From the NCBI RefSeq assembly GCF_010015585.1, contig NW_022985089.1, positions 77,812 to 141,811 of the forward strand: a stretch of DNA of 64,000 nucleotides, read 5' to 3'. Source of the DNA: Eremomyces bilateralis CBS 781.70. Lineage: Eukaryota > Ascomycota > Dothideomycetes > Eremomycetales > Eremomycetaceae. Below, one piece after another: positions 37,538 through 49,709 of this stretch; position 1 is the stretch's first letter, and the number at the start of each line of letters is the position of its first letter. The translations under genes were made by a program, and so were the position numbers. Below the pieces are notes generated by a model. It saw nothing but the letters and a program-made list of their open reading frames with translations. It had not been told where the DNA came from and did not search any database.

Positions 37538-39713
37538 ATGTCGAGCGACAGGTCCTCTGGGGTATGGCAGAAGACCAAATCGTCGAGTAAGGCCGGATTT
37601 GACAAGGTTTGGGGCTGGGCGGATAAGCTCGGCGCTCCTATAAACCGACTGTCTAACAAGGTCGGATCCGAAGCATTCTGGCCGACAACCTTGGACAAAG
37701 AGAGCGACAAGGCAGCTCGCATCCTCAAAAGCTTCTGCAGTATGTGGACTTCGCTCCGAATCTTCTGTTCTTACTAATGGCCGAACAGAGGATGGCTTTT
37801 ACCAAGAAGAGACTAAACCACCGGTGGACGGGCCGAAGCAGAAGCAGAAAGTGTTGAAACGGATACCTACCGAAGTTATCAAAAATGCGAAGGGCCTCGC
37901 GATATTCACGACCATGCGTACGGGGTTATGGGTATCTGGAGCAGGCGGAAGTGGTGTTCTGATCGCACGGAAACCCGACGGGGGCTGGTCGCAACCCTCT
38001 GGCATCATGCTCCACACTGCTGGACTGGGCTTCTTGATCGGAGTGGACATATACGACTGCGTGGTGGTTATCAACACTCAGGAGGCGCTGGAAGGCTTCT
38101 CAAAACTTCGAGCCACGGTCGGAGGCGAGATCAGCGCCGTGGCCGGCCCAGTAGGGATGGGCGGATTGATGGAGAGCGAGGTCCACAAACGCCGGGCTCC
38201 GGTATTTACGTACCTCAAATCCAGGGGCTTCTACGCGGGTGTCCAGATTGATGGCACCGTGGTCGTCGAGCGAACGGACGCGAATGCCGAGTATTACGGA
38301 CAGGAGAAAATCTCCGTGAAAGAAATCCTAGCTGGAAACGTCCCCGTACAGGAGGGAAGCAGACGGTTAATAGCCACATTGAAAGCTGCGCAAGGGGATA
38401 ATGACGTGGATGAGTCTCTTCTGCCGGATGAGGCTCCCCCAGGCGACTTCGAGATCGAGAATGAGGCCCACATATTCGGAGTCCCGGACCAGCAGGATCC
38501 AGACCCCTACGGTGTTCTTGCCCTCCAAAGCCAAGGCCTGGATATCCGAGAAGCCGGTTCCCGCCAACGACCCTCACTCGACCACTTCAGCTTCCGACCG
38601 AGCCCTTCCAGCCCTGTTTTCGAAGCGTTCAACCGGCAAAGTATGGACACTAGCGGGAGCCGACGAAGCAGTTGGCGGACATCGACGCTGAGTAGCATCG
38701 GCCTCCCACGCCGCATTTCGGCCATGGTCGACATGTCGACGCAGACGGATGAGGAGAGTGGGAGTAATACCTCCCCCGGGGTGGCTAGCCCATCCAGCAG
38801 CAAGGTGAATGGTACGCCGGAGAAGGTCGACACGGAGGTGGCCTCTCCGAAACGCGAGGCGAGTCCGCTGCCAACTCTGCCTGGAAGCTACCGACGATCG
38901 ACAGCTGCAGGCGCATCCCCACCCCCGTTGGAGCCTTCCCCTGCGTCCGACTCAAACTTAGAAGCTGCTCCCTCTGCCTCTTCAAAGGACACTTCCCCTG
39001 AAACGGCCGACTCTCCCGCCAACCACAAGCCCACTGATGCCTCTAAAACAGCCGAATCAGCATTAACTGAACACTCCGAACACTCTGAGCTCTCTAAGCC
39101 CGCTGAGCCCACTAAAGACGACGACGACTTCGTCATTCACGAAGTCCACCAGGCCCCTGCCGCGCAAGCCATCCGCGCCCGCCTCGTCAACGTCCCCAAG
39201 CGCCCCACCCCCCAACTCCCTCCCCGTAACCCGATCCGGGACCGAAAGCCGGTCCTCGCCCAGAACGATGTCCTTCACGCCGACCTGAACCCCAACCGGA
39301 TCAAGACACCCGCCTATGACGACTCGCCGCCCAACACTGACTCGATCCCCGACCATAACGCCTCGCCGCCCAACGCCGCCTCGATCCCCGATCGGACGAG
39401 GCCGCCCGCCCACTCGCCCCGCCACCAGAAAACGAAGGTGCCCACCCCGAACGACGAGCCGCTCACCGCCGCGTCGATCCGCTCGTCACTGTCCACGGAA
39501 GATCCGGACGACAACGATGAGGGGGAGTTCATCGACGCGCCCAGCGAGCGGTCGCTGCCGTCGTCGAGCTCGGTGGTGAGCTCGGGAGTGACGCGGGGGG
39601 GCAGCTCGGGGCGGAGTTCGGGGAGGAGCGTGGATAGTGCGTCGTCGGGGACGCCGGTGGGGTTGCATGCGTTGGAGACGGTGAAGCCGCATGGGGGGAT
39701 CGAGGAGGTGTAG
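37538..39713 (+). CDS. SYLF (Ysc84/SH3YL1-type) domain protein
   Basis: Two exons, join(37538..37739, 37789..39713), 708 residues. The SYLF domain covers about residues 55-280: ESDKAARILKSFC, IPTEVIKNAKGLAIFTTMRTG, GSGVLIARKPDGGWSQPSGI, GVDIYDCVVVINTQEALEGF, FTYLKSRGFYAGVQIDGTVV and YGQEKISVKEIL. SYLF domains bind phosphoinositide membranes and, in Ysc84, actin. The remaining 400 residues are disordered, Pro/Ser/Asp-rich, and contain PQLPPRNP-type proline motifs that could bind SH3 domains. The protein has no SH3 domain of its own, unlike yeast Ysc84/Lsb3. A role in endocytosis or cortical actin is inferred from the family. Confidence 0.9.
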
Positions 39714-40149
39714 GGAAATAGATGAGGAGGATTGGAAGGCGTGTCTCTCTCGATTGTGAGTAATGAGGTGGAACATATATTGGATGTGCGAGATCTTGTC
39801 CAAATCTGCACATACTCAAAAGTCGTGCAAAGGGGATAGAGGGATGTCGAGTTCAGGCTTTGTCCTTGGTTGCATTTCACTAGATGATATCACGAGCAAT
39901 GATTAGAGGTGTAAGTTATGAACGCGACATGTTTGGGGGAATCATGGTCATGGACCTTCTCATTTAATCATTCAAATGCCTAGTTCTAATGCATGTCTGA
40001 TCTCCGTCCCCTTGGCAGAGCATCTTGCCTGCCTAAGTATCCGCATCTTGCGTCCACGATACATCGTGGCCGTAGAAAGCGGAATGGAATCGCCATAGCG
40101 GCAACTCCGTTCGTCATCGCCCCCGTTCGTCATCGCTCGTCTAGGAATA
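39714..40149. other. intergenic between convergent genes
   Basis: About 436 bases between the stops of the SYLF gene and the Rtc3-like gene. It contains a direct duplication of CGTTCGTCATCGC near 40109-40136, close to the Rtc3-like stop. No gene is seen. Confidence 0.55.
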
Positions 40150-40666
40150 CTAATTCGAGCCGAGGGCCCCTCCGTTATTCGGGTTAGTGTCACCTTGTTT
40201 GGGAGATCCCTGTATATGGTTAGCTTCAATTCACTGGCAGTTAAGCTAGAAGACATAAAACATCGTTAAAGGATGGAAGCGGAGAGATGACGTACCTTCA
40301 CTTCCTGTACTGCGCCGCTCTCTAGGATCTTCTGCACCACCTCTGTGTCATCATGTGTTCCGAACTCGTTCTCCAAGCTCGCATTTGATGCACGGTCGAA
40401 ATGGCCTTGGCTGCCTTGCCTAGATTCCATCATCGTTAGCGAGCTCTCGACACGGAAGAGGTTGGGATGGTTGGAGGGGTAGGGACCAAAGGGAGCACTC
40501 ACTTGTGCGAGACGAAGATCTGGAAGCTGTCGACTACGCTGACGAGCGGTGTCGACTTGTCCTCCTTCCACTTCTGCAAGGCTGCCACACTCTCGGCGTA
40601 GACAATGAAGTCATCCACGCGGCCCTGGTAGTGGACCTTGGTCTGATAGCCGTCTGCGCGAACCAT
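40150..40666 (-). CDS. rtc3: Rtc3-like protein, SBDS N-terminal domain only
   Basis: Three exons, complement(join(40150..40209, 40296..40419, 40503..40666)), 115 residues with consistent phases. The sequence follows the SBDS/Sdo1 N-terminal (FYSH) domain: VHYQGRVDDFIVYAESVAALQKWKED, then the helix-turn region SFQIFVSHKQGSQGHFDRAS and NASLENEFGTHDDTEVVQKIL. Only this domain is present, as in yeast Rtc3/Hgi1 (YHR087W), a small stress-induced protein linked to RNA metabolism. Sdo1 proper has two more domains, so this is not the ribosome-maturation factor. The C-terminal exon adds a short Asn/Gly-rich tail (GDTNPNNGGALGSN). The symbol rests on family similarity. Confidence 0.86.
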
Positions 40667-41370
40667 TGTTGCGGTGGTGGGTTGCTGGGGTTTGGAGTCG
40701 GTGGAATTTGGGTAGGGAATGTCGTAGATTTGGAAGATCGTGATGAAAGAGGTTTTCTGGTGTGTGTATTTGATGAAGATATGATATGCAAGATTGGGTG
40801 GACGGGGAATTTTATAGAAGATTCAATTGGAGCCCGCAAGGTGCTCTGGTGCTGGTCATCCTGGGATCGTACTACGTCATTGCCTCGTCCATGGCAACTG
40901 CTCTCCGCCTTTCGAGGAGCTTCTGCAAAGGTGCCTCAGGCTCCACTCCAAGATGCAAGGTTGATGCCTGACCAGTGACCCAGACCCTGACCCTGACCCA
41001 GACCATCCACAATTGCGTCAATTGTATCCACATTCCACACGATGTTCACGCGTACTACACCATGAAGCCACGATTTGGAATACGATACGTCTATTAATCT
41101 TGTAGATCGCTAGGTATTCTATTCTATCTAAGGTATGGACTCGGGAAATGCTACCCCCATAACAATTGACAAGTGTGACGAACCACTACCCACCCAACGA
41201 CACCAACGCGTCCCTTGCATCATGATGCTTCCCGGTCGTGTTGCTGTTCATTCCGGCTATCGCCATCCCACAAACAGTAATTAATAGAGTGCCTTGTGAA
41301 TGATATCTGTGTATTGTGAACCCTTACTCTTCAAAATCCGTTCTCCAAAGCTAACATTGACGATGGTCGG
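40667..41370. other. intergenic, promoter of the Rtc3-like gene
   Basis: About 700 bases between two minus-strand genes. It contains a hexamer tandem repeat at 40977-41004. No gene is seen. Confidence 0.55.
40977..41004 (+). repeat. hexamer tandem repeat GACCC(A/T)
   Basis: About 4.7 copies of GACCCA/GACCCT in direct order, in the promoter side of the Rtc3-like gene. The unit is not the fungal telomere repeat (TTAGGG), so it is best seen as a small microsatellite. Confidence 0.8.
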
Positions 41371-44300
41371 CTATTGGTCTTCAGACCGTTGATGGTGCCA
41401 GAACTTGAAGATCTTCCCTCGAGCTCTCTGACCTTTCGCGCTGACCTTGTTCGTGAGATTGCTGAAGATCGCCGGACCGGGTGTTCGCGATAGAATCCAC
41501 CGCTTAGGCTCTGAATGACCGAGCTCCTTCGCACGCTGGGGGCAAGCCTCCAGCTTCTCCTTGGCACGATCCGAGGGAGATTCTCCGTGGAGCGTTGGGT
41601 GCCGAGTCGCAGGGTTTGGTTGTGCCAGCAGATCATCCTTTCCAGGTAATCTATCCTCTTTAAGTGCTTTTCGGCCACGGTTAGACAGCCTTTTGCGTGT
41701 GGGTACCCGATCGGGCTCGAAGCCGCCAGGGAGAAATGTCGTTGGGGTATTGTGAAAGCCCACGACCCTCGGGGCTCGATGATTCCCAGTGGCCGCTCTT
41801 GACTTCTTTGAGGTAGTGTGCACAGTACGGTGTGCGGGTGGCTCCTCGACTGTACACATGGGACTGTGCCTTCCGTGACTTGTCAAGCGCTTGGAGATGT
41901 TGCTCGAGATACTCGCCATGCTGAGCTTCCTCATGACCGAGTTTGCCGAGGCGCGAAGGGTGTTCTCCTGGCGTCTTCCACTCATTCCCGGGAAAGGTAA
42001 TGCATCTCGCGTCCAGACGTCCGCAAGTGCGTGCTCAAGTCGGATCCGCTCAGATCTCCGCGGTGCTAAGATCGGTATTGATGCGGAGGAAAGATGAGAC
42101 TTGGAGCGTCCAATCGAAGCCTGAACCTTAGCCTCCCCTGTAGTGCTCTGTGCGTATGTGGTTCTGATGATCACTTGATGTGGGCTAGATCTCGGGCCCA
42201 CCGTCGCTGCTCGCTGAATTGGAACTCGTGTTCCTGTCTGCGGAGGCTGTTCGAAGCCGTCGAAGATCGAACTGAATGGTTTCAGGCCACCGATGAGCTG
42301 AGAGAAGATGTCTCCAGCGGAGCCAGTGCCTGATGCCTCAGACGATTCAGAAACGATTTGAGTTTCCAGATGTCTTTTCCAATCTTCTTCCTCATTCTCA
42401 GAGCAAGCGGACAGGATGAGTTCGTACAGCTTGCTCTGGTGTTCGAAAACAAGTTTCCATGAAAATGGCGCCGTGTGACATTGGAGGCCCATCCCGTTGT
42501 CCACGGCTTCAAGCGTGCACTGTGACAGATGGATAACCGCCCAAACACTGTACGAAGAACTGTGTTTCATCGGCACGGCAAAGAGAAAATAAGACTTGAA
42601 CAGAACACAGACAGCATACGTTCCCTTGACCTCTGCAGGAGTTTCGAAGGCCATGTGGAGCACGCCGCATACCATAACATGGCCAAGGAGCCGCAGAACC
42701 ATCCCGGCAGGAAGATGGTGCTCTTCGGTGAAGACTAAACGGTCCTGCAGCTTCCAGGTAGTCTCGATCATCTTTCGCTTTTTGGCATCGTCGCGTGCTT
42801 TGTTGACTGCTTGTGCCATCTCTTGCAGCCGGGAAAGCGCCTTTTGGATTTGCTCATGGGATTCTGGATCATCGCAGACGGGTGTCTGTCTGCAGAGCTC
42901 GGCAAAGAACAACGGGTACTTGCAAATTCTCTGGACAGGCTACTCTCCGTCAGCGTTGTATCCGACCATTGTAGAAACCTATACTGACTTTGATCAGCAG
43001 GTCTGCAAAGGTCAAGGCCTTCTTGTTGCCCATCTCCCGGTGGTTGAGCGAGCTTAGGGATATGGATAACACTTCAATGCCTCGTTCATAACTGTTCCAG
43101 CCTGGAATGGATTTATTCGTCGAAGACACGTCATGATTCATGATGTCGAGGTGAGATGCGTAAGCCTCATAGGTAAAGAATCGATGCATCTGTCGAATAT
43201 TCGTCAATAATATCCCAATCAGCAAAACAGTATCCACAGATGCTCACGAAGATGTTGAAGACACGTGCCACAGCTGCTGCTTGGCGACCATCGGCAATCG
43301 AACCTTGGAAGCGAGGATCCGTTGTATCATAGGAGTCGAGCGAGTATCTGCCATGCTTTCTGAAATGCAGATGACGGACACGATTTGGCAGCCCGTCGTC
43401 ACTACGCCAACGAGTGTGGCGAGGCCTTCGCGGCCTATTTGAGTCGGATGACTTTCCTTGCCCCGTGTCAGAATAAGGGAAAATAAGCTGCAACTCCCTG
43501 AATAGGTCCTGGTGAAGTTGTTGAAGTTCAGCCAAAGTCCGCTGGACCGAGCCCTTCGTTTTGGCAGACGTCGTATGAGTCGAGGCAAGAAGCGTGAAGT
43601 AGACCTGTTTGCTTTAGCCCTAGCCAAATTCAGAAACCTCACGAGTTCTGATGATATACGTTTGTCAATGCCTTCAAGTCGTCAATGTAGCTTTCTTCTG
43701 AAGAAACAAGTTCCTCCAAAATCTTTCTCCTCTGGACAGCGCGGGACCAGGCCGCTTCATCGATCCGGTAGTTCATGGACATGGTGTTACTTTCGGTTGA
43801 TATCCGAGGTTCGGTGCCACTGCTCCTCCCCTGAGTGCGTCTTCGGCTGGGAGCGAGACTATGTCTCCTCGAGTGTGGCGCGGCGCTGGCACTTGTCATG
43901 GTAAACGACGCTGAATTTACCCTTGCAACAAGCCCAAGCGATGATGTGATAGACAAAGACTGGCGGTGACCATGAGACAGTGGGCCGTAATATTCATGAC
44001 GATGGAAACCCGAGTGTGAACCGCCTGCGATGGGGCCATGAGTATGGTGAAAAAGGATTGGCATTCGCCGATTCGCACTTCGCTTTCGCAAGGTATTGAC
44101 CCAACGCCGAAAAGGCGCCCGTGTGGTCTCGGTCACTCTATGTTGTTTCTCGGCCTCCAAGTCGTCGCCCGATGGAGAGACGGTCAACTCGATATGCAGT
44201 TGCTCCAGGGGGCTCGTTGCTGCAATTGCCACTGGCTCTGAATATACGGTCGGCTCCGGAGCATCCCGGTCGACAACTTTTGAGTCTGGTGCCACGTCGC

Positions 44301-44715
44301 CAGTATGGAAAATCTCTGACCCTCGTTCATAATGAGCTTGGACTGAGGGCTCGCTCTCGGGCCCACGACTCGAGATGTCTAGGCTAAGCTGGGCAATATT
44401 GGAGAATGGTGCTGTCGCCGAAGAGTGTCTGCCGTCCGCTTTCGGAAACGAAAATGATCTCGAGGATGCTATAGGAGCTATGTTCTCCTTGCCGGGATCC
44501 TGTCGTAGAGATTCGGGCTGCCATGAGCGTCCACCCAACGATATGGCCGACGAACGAGAACCGCCCGACGTATTGTGTGGAGAGAAACGGCGTACCGTAC
44601 AGATGGAATCATGGTCACTCGGAGGAGTATATGACCGAGCGACAGGTGAATCGGTGAAGGCTCGCTCGGATGGAAATAGACCTGGGATAGGACAAACAGA
44701 CAGGATATCGGCCAT
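41371..44715 (-). CDS. Rho guanine nucleotide exchange factor (DH domain)
   Basis: Four exons, complement(join(41371..42939, 42989..43189, 43248..43604, 43660..44715)), 1060 residues. Residues 1-320 are Ser/Arg-rich and disordered. The Dbl-homology domain starts at RRKILEELVSSEESYIDDLKAL. It continues through ASHLDIMNHDV and reaches the hallmark LLIKPVQRICKYPLFF, which is assembled only when the third intron is removed at a TAG acceptor. It then runs into QMAQAVNKARDD-like final helices. A PH-like stretch follows (TWKLQDRLVFTEEHHLPAGMVLRLLGHVMVCG). The last 300 residues are basic and disordered. The protein should activate Rho-family GTPases and so polarity or cell-wall growth. An extra segment of about 70 residues (RRPRHTRWRSDDGL) interrupts the DH domain. 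Which GTPase it serves is unknown. Confidence 0.87.
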
Positions 44716-45488
44716 GACGCTTGGGTTGTTACAACTGGATTATTAGAGGCTACCAAGTCCATTGGTGATGCAGAGAAACCATGAGCCAAAGAATGGCAAG
44801 ACTTTTGAGAGGTATATACCGGTAATGGAGAGTAGAAAACATAATGGAGAAACAGGAACTTGACAGAAATCATTTGACTGCCGCTTGCCAGCACTGGGGA
44901 GCGGTTCCGGCTTCTAACAACGGCGTCATGAGCCGACCATATCAGATGTGATACAGGAAGGCAGGAACCAAGGGAAAATCCCAAGATCGTACCTCTCGCC
45001 TGAAACACTAAGTGCACAACCAAGGGCATTTATGTTGCGTTCATTCATCATCCCCAGACTGTAGGAAGCAAGGAGATTATTTACACCCACATATCGACGC
45101 CTACCTATATGACTCGAGTCTCCAGATCCCGAGGAATTTTTCTCACTGCTCTATACTGATATGATACACTGCGCATGGTGTAATTTGAGCAGATTGTAGA
45201 GAATGTGAAGATTCGGATTAGGAATGGTAGAAAGTTGTCGAGAATCGCGAGATGGATTCCAGAACACTTCGCGTCGTCCTCATTTCGTCTGCCTTGCGAT
45301 CACGTGGACATCCCCATACTTTTGCCATCAAAGATTCATGTTTCATTCCTTTGAAAACACAGCTTTATTAGGGCACTTGAACTTCGGACTTACGAAGGGT
45401 TGAGAACAAATTCTAACCCAATAAACTCCAGAAGCTTTCAAATACAAACAATCTCCACTGGACGGGAGAACCTCCCAGCGCCCTAACC
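44716..45488. other. divergent intergenic region
   Basis: About 770 bases between the RhoGEF gene (leftward) and nas2 (rightward), holding both promoters. A minus-strand open frame of 183 codons (44478-45029) overlaps the RhoGEF start region but resembles no family and is taken as chance. Confidence 0.55.
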
Positions 45489-46336
45489 ATGGACGATATA
45501 CATACCCCCACGGTCGAATCAGGTCCTACGTCCAACGGCGTTCTTAATGGGCAGATACCAGCTAATCTTTCTCTCCTCGAACTTATGGACCGAAGAGACG
45601 CAGTAGAAGCGGAACTCAAAGCACTCAGTAGCGTACTTCAGTCTGTTAGTGACGGCCGTGTGCTTGTGGATATCATTTGGATACTGATCAGGAGAGCAGC
45701 ATGGAGTCCACATGAGTACGGGTCTTACGACTATTGACGGATTTCCTAGAAGTGATATTGACGTGGCACAAAGTACGTTGTAAGGGGCTCAAGTGGATAG
45801 AATCGCGTCCTGATGATTTGTCTAGTACGGACGACACGGGTTCGAATCATACACCTGCGAAACGATTACAAAGAACTTATGGGACGCATCGAGAAGGGTC
45901 TCCATGCCCACCATGCAGCGATACGAGAACGCGGTGCCCAAGACGCGTCGACAACAAGTGGTCTCTCGGCTTCAAGTCCAGCTGGAATAAGCGAATCTTC
46001 TTTGGAGGCGCCATTTGCGAAAGTCAACAGTGTGGCAGACGGCAGTCCCGCTCATACCGCTGGATTGCGAGCTGGCGATAAGATCACCAACTTTGGCATT
46101 GTCGACTGGACGAACCATGAGCGACTGAGCAAGGTGGCCGAAGTGGTCCAGCAAAACGAAGGGGTAAGCCAGCTAATACAATGTGGATGAGGTGCAAGAG
46201 ACACAAGGCTAATACCAACCAGCGTCCATTAGTGGTCAAGGGTATTAGAGGCGTGTCAGGCATGACTTTCACGTTAACACCACGTCAGAACTGGGGAGGA
46301 CGCGGGATGCTAGGCTGCCACTTGGTTCCAATATAG
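45489..46336 (+). CDS. nas2: 26S proteasome assembly chaperone Nas2 (PSMD9)
   Basis: Four exons, join(45489..45644, 45700..45772, 45826..46163, 46223..46336), 226 residues, phases consistent. The N-terminal helical hairpin (LLELMDRRDAVEAELKALSSVL, then RIIHLRNDYKELMGRIEKGL) is followed by a PDZ domain: FAKVNSVADGSPAHTAGLRAGD, ITNFGIVDWTNHERL, VVKGIRGVSGMTFTLTPRQNWGGRG. The end MLGCHLVPI is the family's conserved tail. Nas2/p27 binds the C-terminus of ATPase Rpt5 during base assembly of the 26S proteasome. The first intron has a GTTAGT donor, less usual than GTRAGT, but it is required to keep the frame. Confidence 0.93.
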
Positions 46337-46927
46337 AGCCGCTTTGTGTGACCGCAGTAGAGGCAGAAGTTATGTCTCTGGTTGCCTGACTCCTCCTGCG
46401 AGTTGACAGCAGGATGTCGATGCTTGATGGAACATGGTTCGCAAGGATAGTGACGATATCACGGGTACTTGGCCGGGAGAACTTATCTTCCAAATAAAGA
46501 CTCTTTCATGAGGTAGAATGAAATTGGTCCAGACAGAGAATCTGCTGTGGTGAAATAATCCGTAGTGAGTTGAATGATCTGCTCATTGGCTGAAGTGAAG
46601 GCTGTCGAAGCGTTGAGCGCCCTGCGGCCTGCGCCACAGCTCGTTCCCTCTGCAACGCAGCGTGACGTTAGACTTGGCGCATTTATCACGTGACCAGTGC
46701 CAGCACTGCACAGCAGATCGTCGTCAACACACCGAAAAACCTCAGGTCATTGCCTTCTGGATCACTTTCTTCTCTCCCTCTCTTCAACACCACCAAACCC
46801 CACCGACATCATCTATCATCAAGCCCCACGGACCTTCTTGATTACATATATCCCGTTCAGTACCGGGTTTCCCAAGTCGTACATCCAACATTCCCTCCTT
46901 TCGATAATCCCAACAAAGTCGCGAATC
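46337..46927. other. intergenic, promoter of gsp1
   Basis: About 590 bases upstream of the Ran gene, with a TCACGTGA palindrome at 46686-46693 and a pyrimidine-rich leader typical of highly expressed fungal genes. No gene is seen. Confidence 0.6.
46686..46693. promoter_or_regulatory. TCACGTGA palindrome (E-box type) upstream of gsp1
   Basis: An 8-bp perfect palindrome matching Cbf1/bHLH sites (CACGTG core) lies about 235 bases before the gsp1 ATG. Occupancy is not known. Confidence 0.35.
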
Positions 46928-47858
<931 letters not shown>

Positions 47859-49709
47859 ACGGGTCGCAAGCTTGCTTGGAATAGACGAGGGGCGAGGAAC
47901 CGAGCTCCTGCATCCCTTAACGGTACAGACGCTATGAAGGTGCTGAGTCGAGAGTGGGACGCGGTTTGCATGGAACGAAAGGTTTAGATAGCGAAAATAT
48001 CGGTGTTCAGACTTCACTTGAACGTCTTTCGGGGGTTCACTTTGCTGCGTAAGAACCAAGCAGATAGAAATGAGCATAACTTATGAATCGGCCGTCTGCC
48101 GCGATGCCGTCTGCCGCGATGCCGTCTGCCGCGATGCCGTTGTCCAGATGATATTACCCACCGTGGCCTCGTGCATAAGCATCAACCATTGCCCCTAGCT
48201 GATGCTCTCCATCATCGCCCATGGTATATACAAGGCCTGGCTATTTTTGCCTGGTCAGCAGCTGTGCAGTCAGTAATAAATATAATGTGCGCTAGGGATC
48301 AATTTGGAGGAGAACCGGCTCGCGATGCCGTGCGCCGGTGCAAGTCTTACCCAGAATATTAAAGTATCCGTCAGCCTGAAAGTCGCAAAGTATCTGATAT
48401 TCTTCTCACTCACATCTTTAACCTGTAGGAGGGATTGCCTCCGTTTAGGTCGATGGCAGATTCAGAAAGTCGAGTGTTCTGGTCCCATTCGAGAGCGGGC
48501 GCTGATTGGTCAGGTTGAACAGCCACATCTCAAGTTCTCAACCAATGTTGTGACAGCTGGGGCACAACACCGCTTCAGTTGATCGTCACTTCGAACTGAT
48601 TTCATCTGGGGAAAACGATATTTTAATAATCGTCTGCGTATGATCGAGCATTGTATTCCCTAGGACCTAGTTTACCAAGCACTTCTTTGCTCGCAACTAG
48701 CCGGCACTGAGGTGGTACGTGTATTTGGTAGTACTACCTAAGTAACCCACACCTTCCATCGTAGTCAAGCCAAAACACTATGTCCGGGCGGTGATATTTG
48801 TTGTGCCGTGTGCGTCAGTACATATGTAACTACCCGTCCTGAATTGATTCGTCTCAAACTCTCAATTAATCTCACTGCCTTTGAGGTACACGCTAGGTAC
48901 TCTTGGGAATCTTTGCCGCCGTGTGGGGGCTTCCAGCGATGGACTGTGGACCAGCTAGTCTTGCGTGATTGCCTTCACGTTGAAACAACCCCGCCAAAAT
49001 CGATGCTCAGGAAGGATGACGGAGTTCATGCCCCCCCTTAGTCCTACTCATGCTGTACATCAGGACCAAATGCGATGAAACATCATTCAGCGTGGCGATG
49101 ATCATTCACCGCTAAAGGATGGTCACTATCAGCACTTGAACGAAAATGATTCGATTGTTGTACTATTCGGTTGAGTAATCCTTTGATTCTCGACGGCACG
49201 ACCTATATTTGGGTAATAAAATCAGTGGGATGTTCGTAAGCATATCCACAAGGCGTCCATCACGGATATCGACAGGCTGGAACAACCACTACTGTGGACT
49301 CCTGGATTACGAACATTGCGCATCTAGGCACCCGGAACGCCTCCATAGATCCTCCGAGGTGGAGGTCGGCCTGCACAAAGGCGGGGGAGGGGTTCTCCCA
49401 CGATATCAGAATCGCGGAGAGGGCGTTTGCGATCTCGAACTAACATTACCCCTCACATGGATCGTCTGGGCTAACGGAGTTGACGTGACAGTTTGGGTCC
49501 TGCTGTCCTTGTGTAGACCGTATATCCGCCCCAATAAAAGTATTCAAATAGAAGGTGGAGCTTGGAGTCCTCTTGCTTCCGAGTGTCGTTTTAAAAGTCG
49601 CTGGCCCTTCCGACATCTCGGTTATTTGACCTTCAATTCCTATCTTCCTTCTTTTCTCCTACCTATCATTCCTACTTGAAAATATACGTCCATTGGAAAT
49701 TTCGCAACC
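47859..49709. other. intergenic, 3' flank of gsp1 and promoter of aldehyde dehydrogenase gene
   Basis: About 1.85 kb without a supported gene. It contains a 15-bp tandem repeat at 48091-48140, a reverse CCAATCA box (TGATTGG) at 48503-48509 and a 12-bp palindrome GGTAGTACTACC at 48727-48738. Near the dehydrogenase start there are pyrimidine-rich leader sequences. A 156-codon open frame at 49209-49679 resembles no protein. Confidence 0.55.
48091..48140 (+). repeat. 15-bp tandem repeat
   Basis: Three identical copies of GCCGTCTGCCGCGAT (48091-48135) plus a five-base partial copy, about 230 bases after the gsp1 stop. Exact identity suggests recent expansion or slippage. Confidence 0.9.

Noticed and set aside
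40977-41004. Possible internal telomere-like repeat
   Set aside because: The unit GACCCA/GACCCT differs from the fungal TTAGGG repeat.
44478-45029. 183-codon minus-strand frame over the RhoGEF start
   Set aside because: It overlaps the well-supported first exon in another frame and matches nothing known.
49209-49679. 156-codon open frame before the aldehyde dehydrogenase gene
   Set aside because: No family resemblance. It ends in the pyrimidine-rich leader of the next gene and is best seen as promoter DNA.
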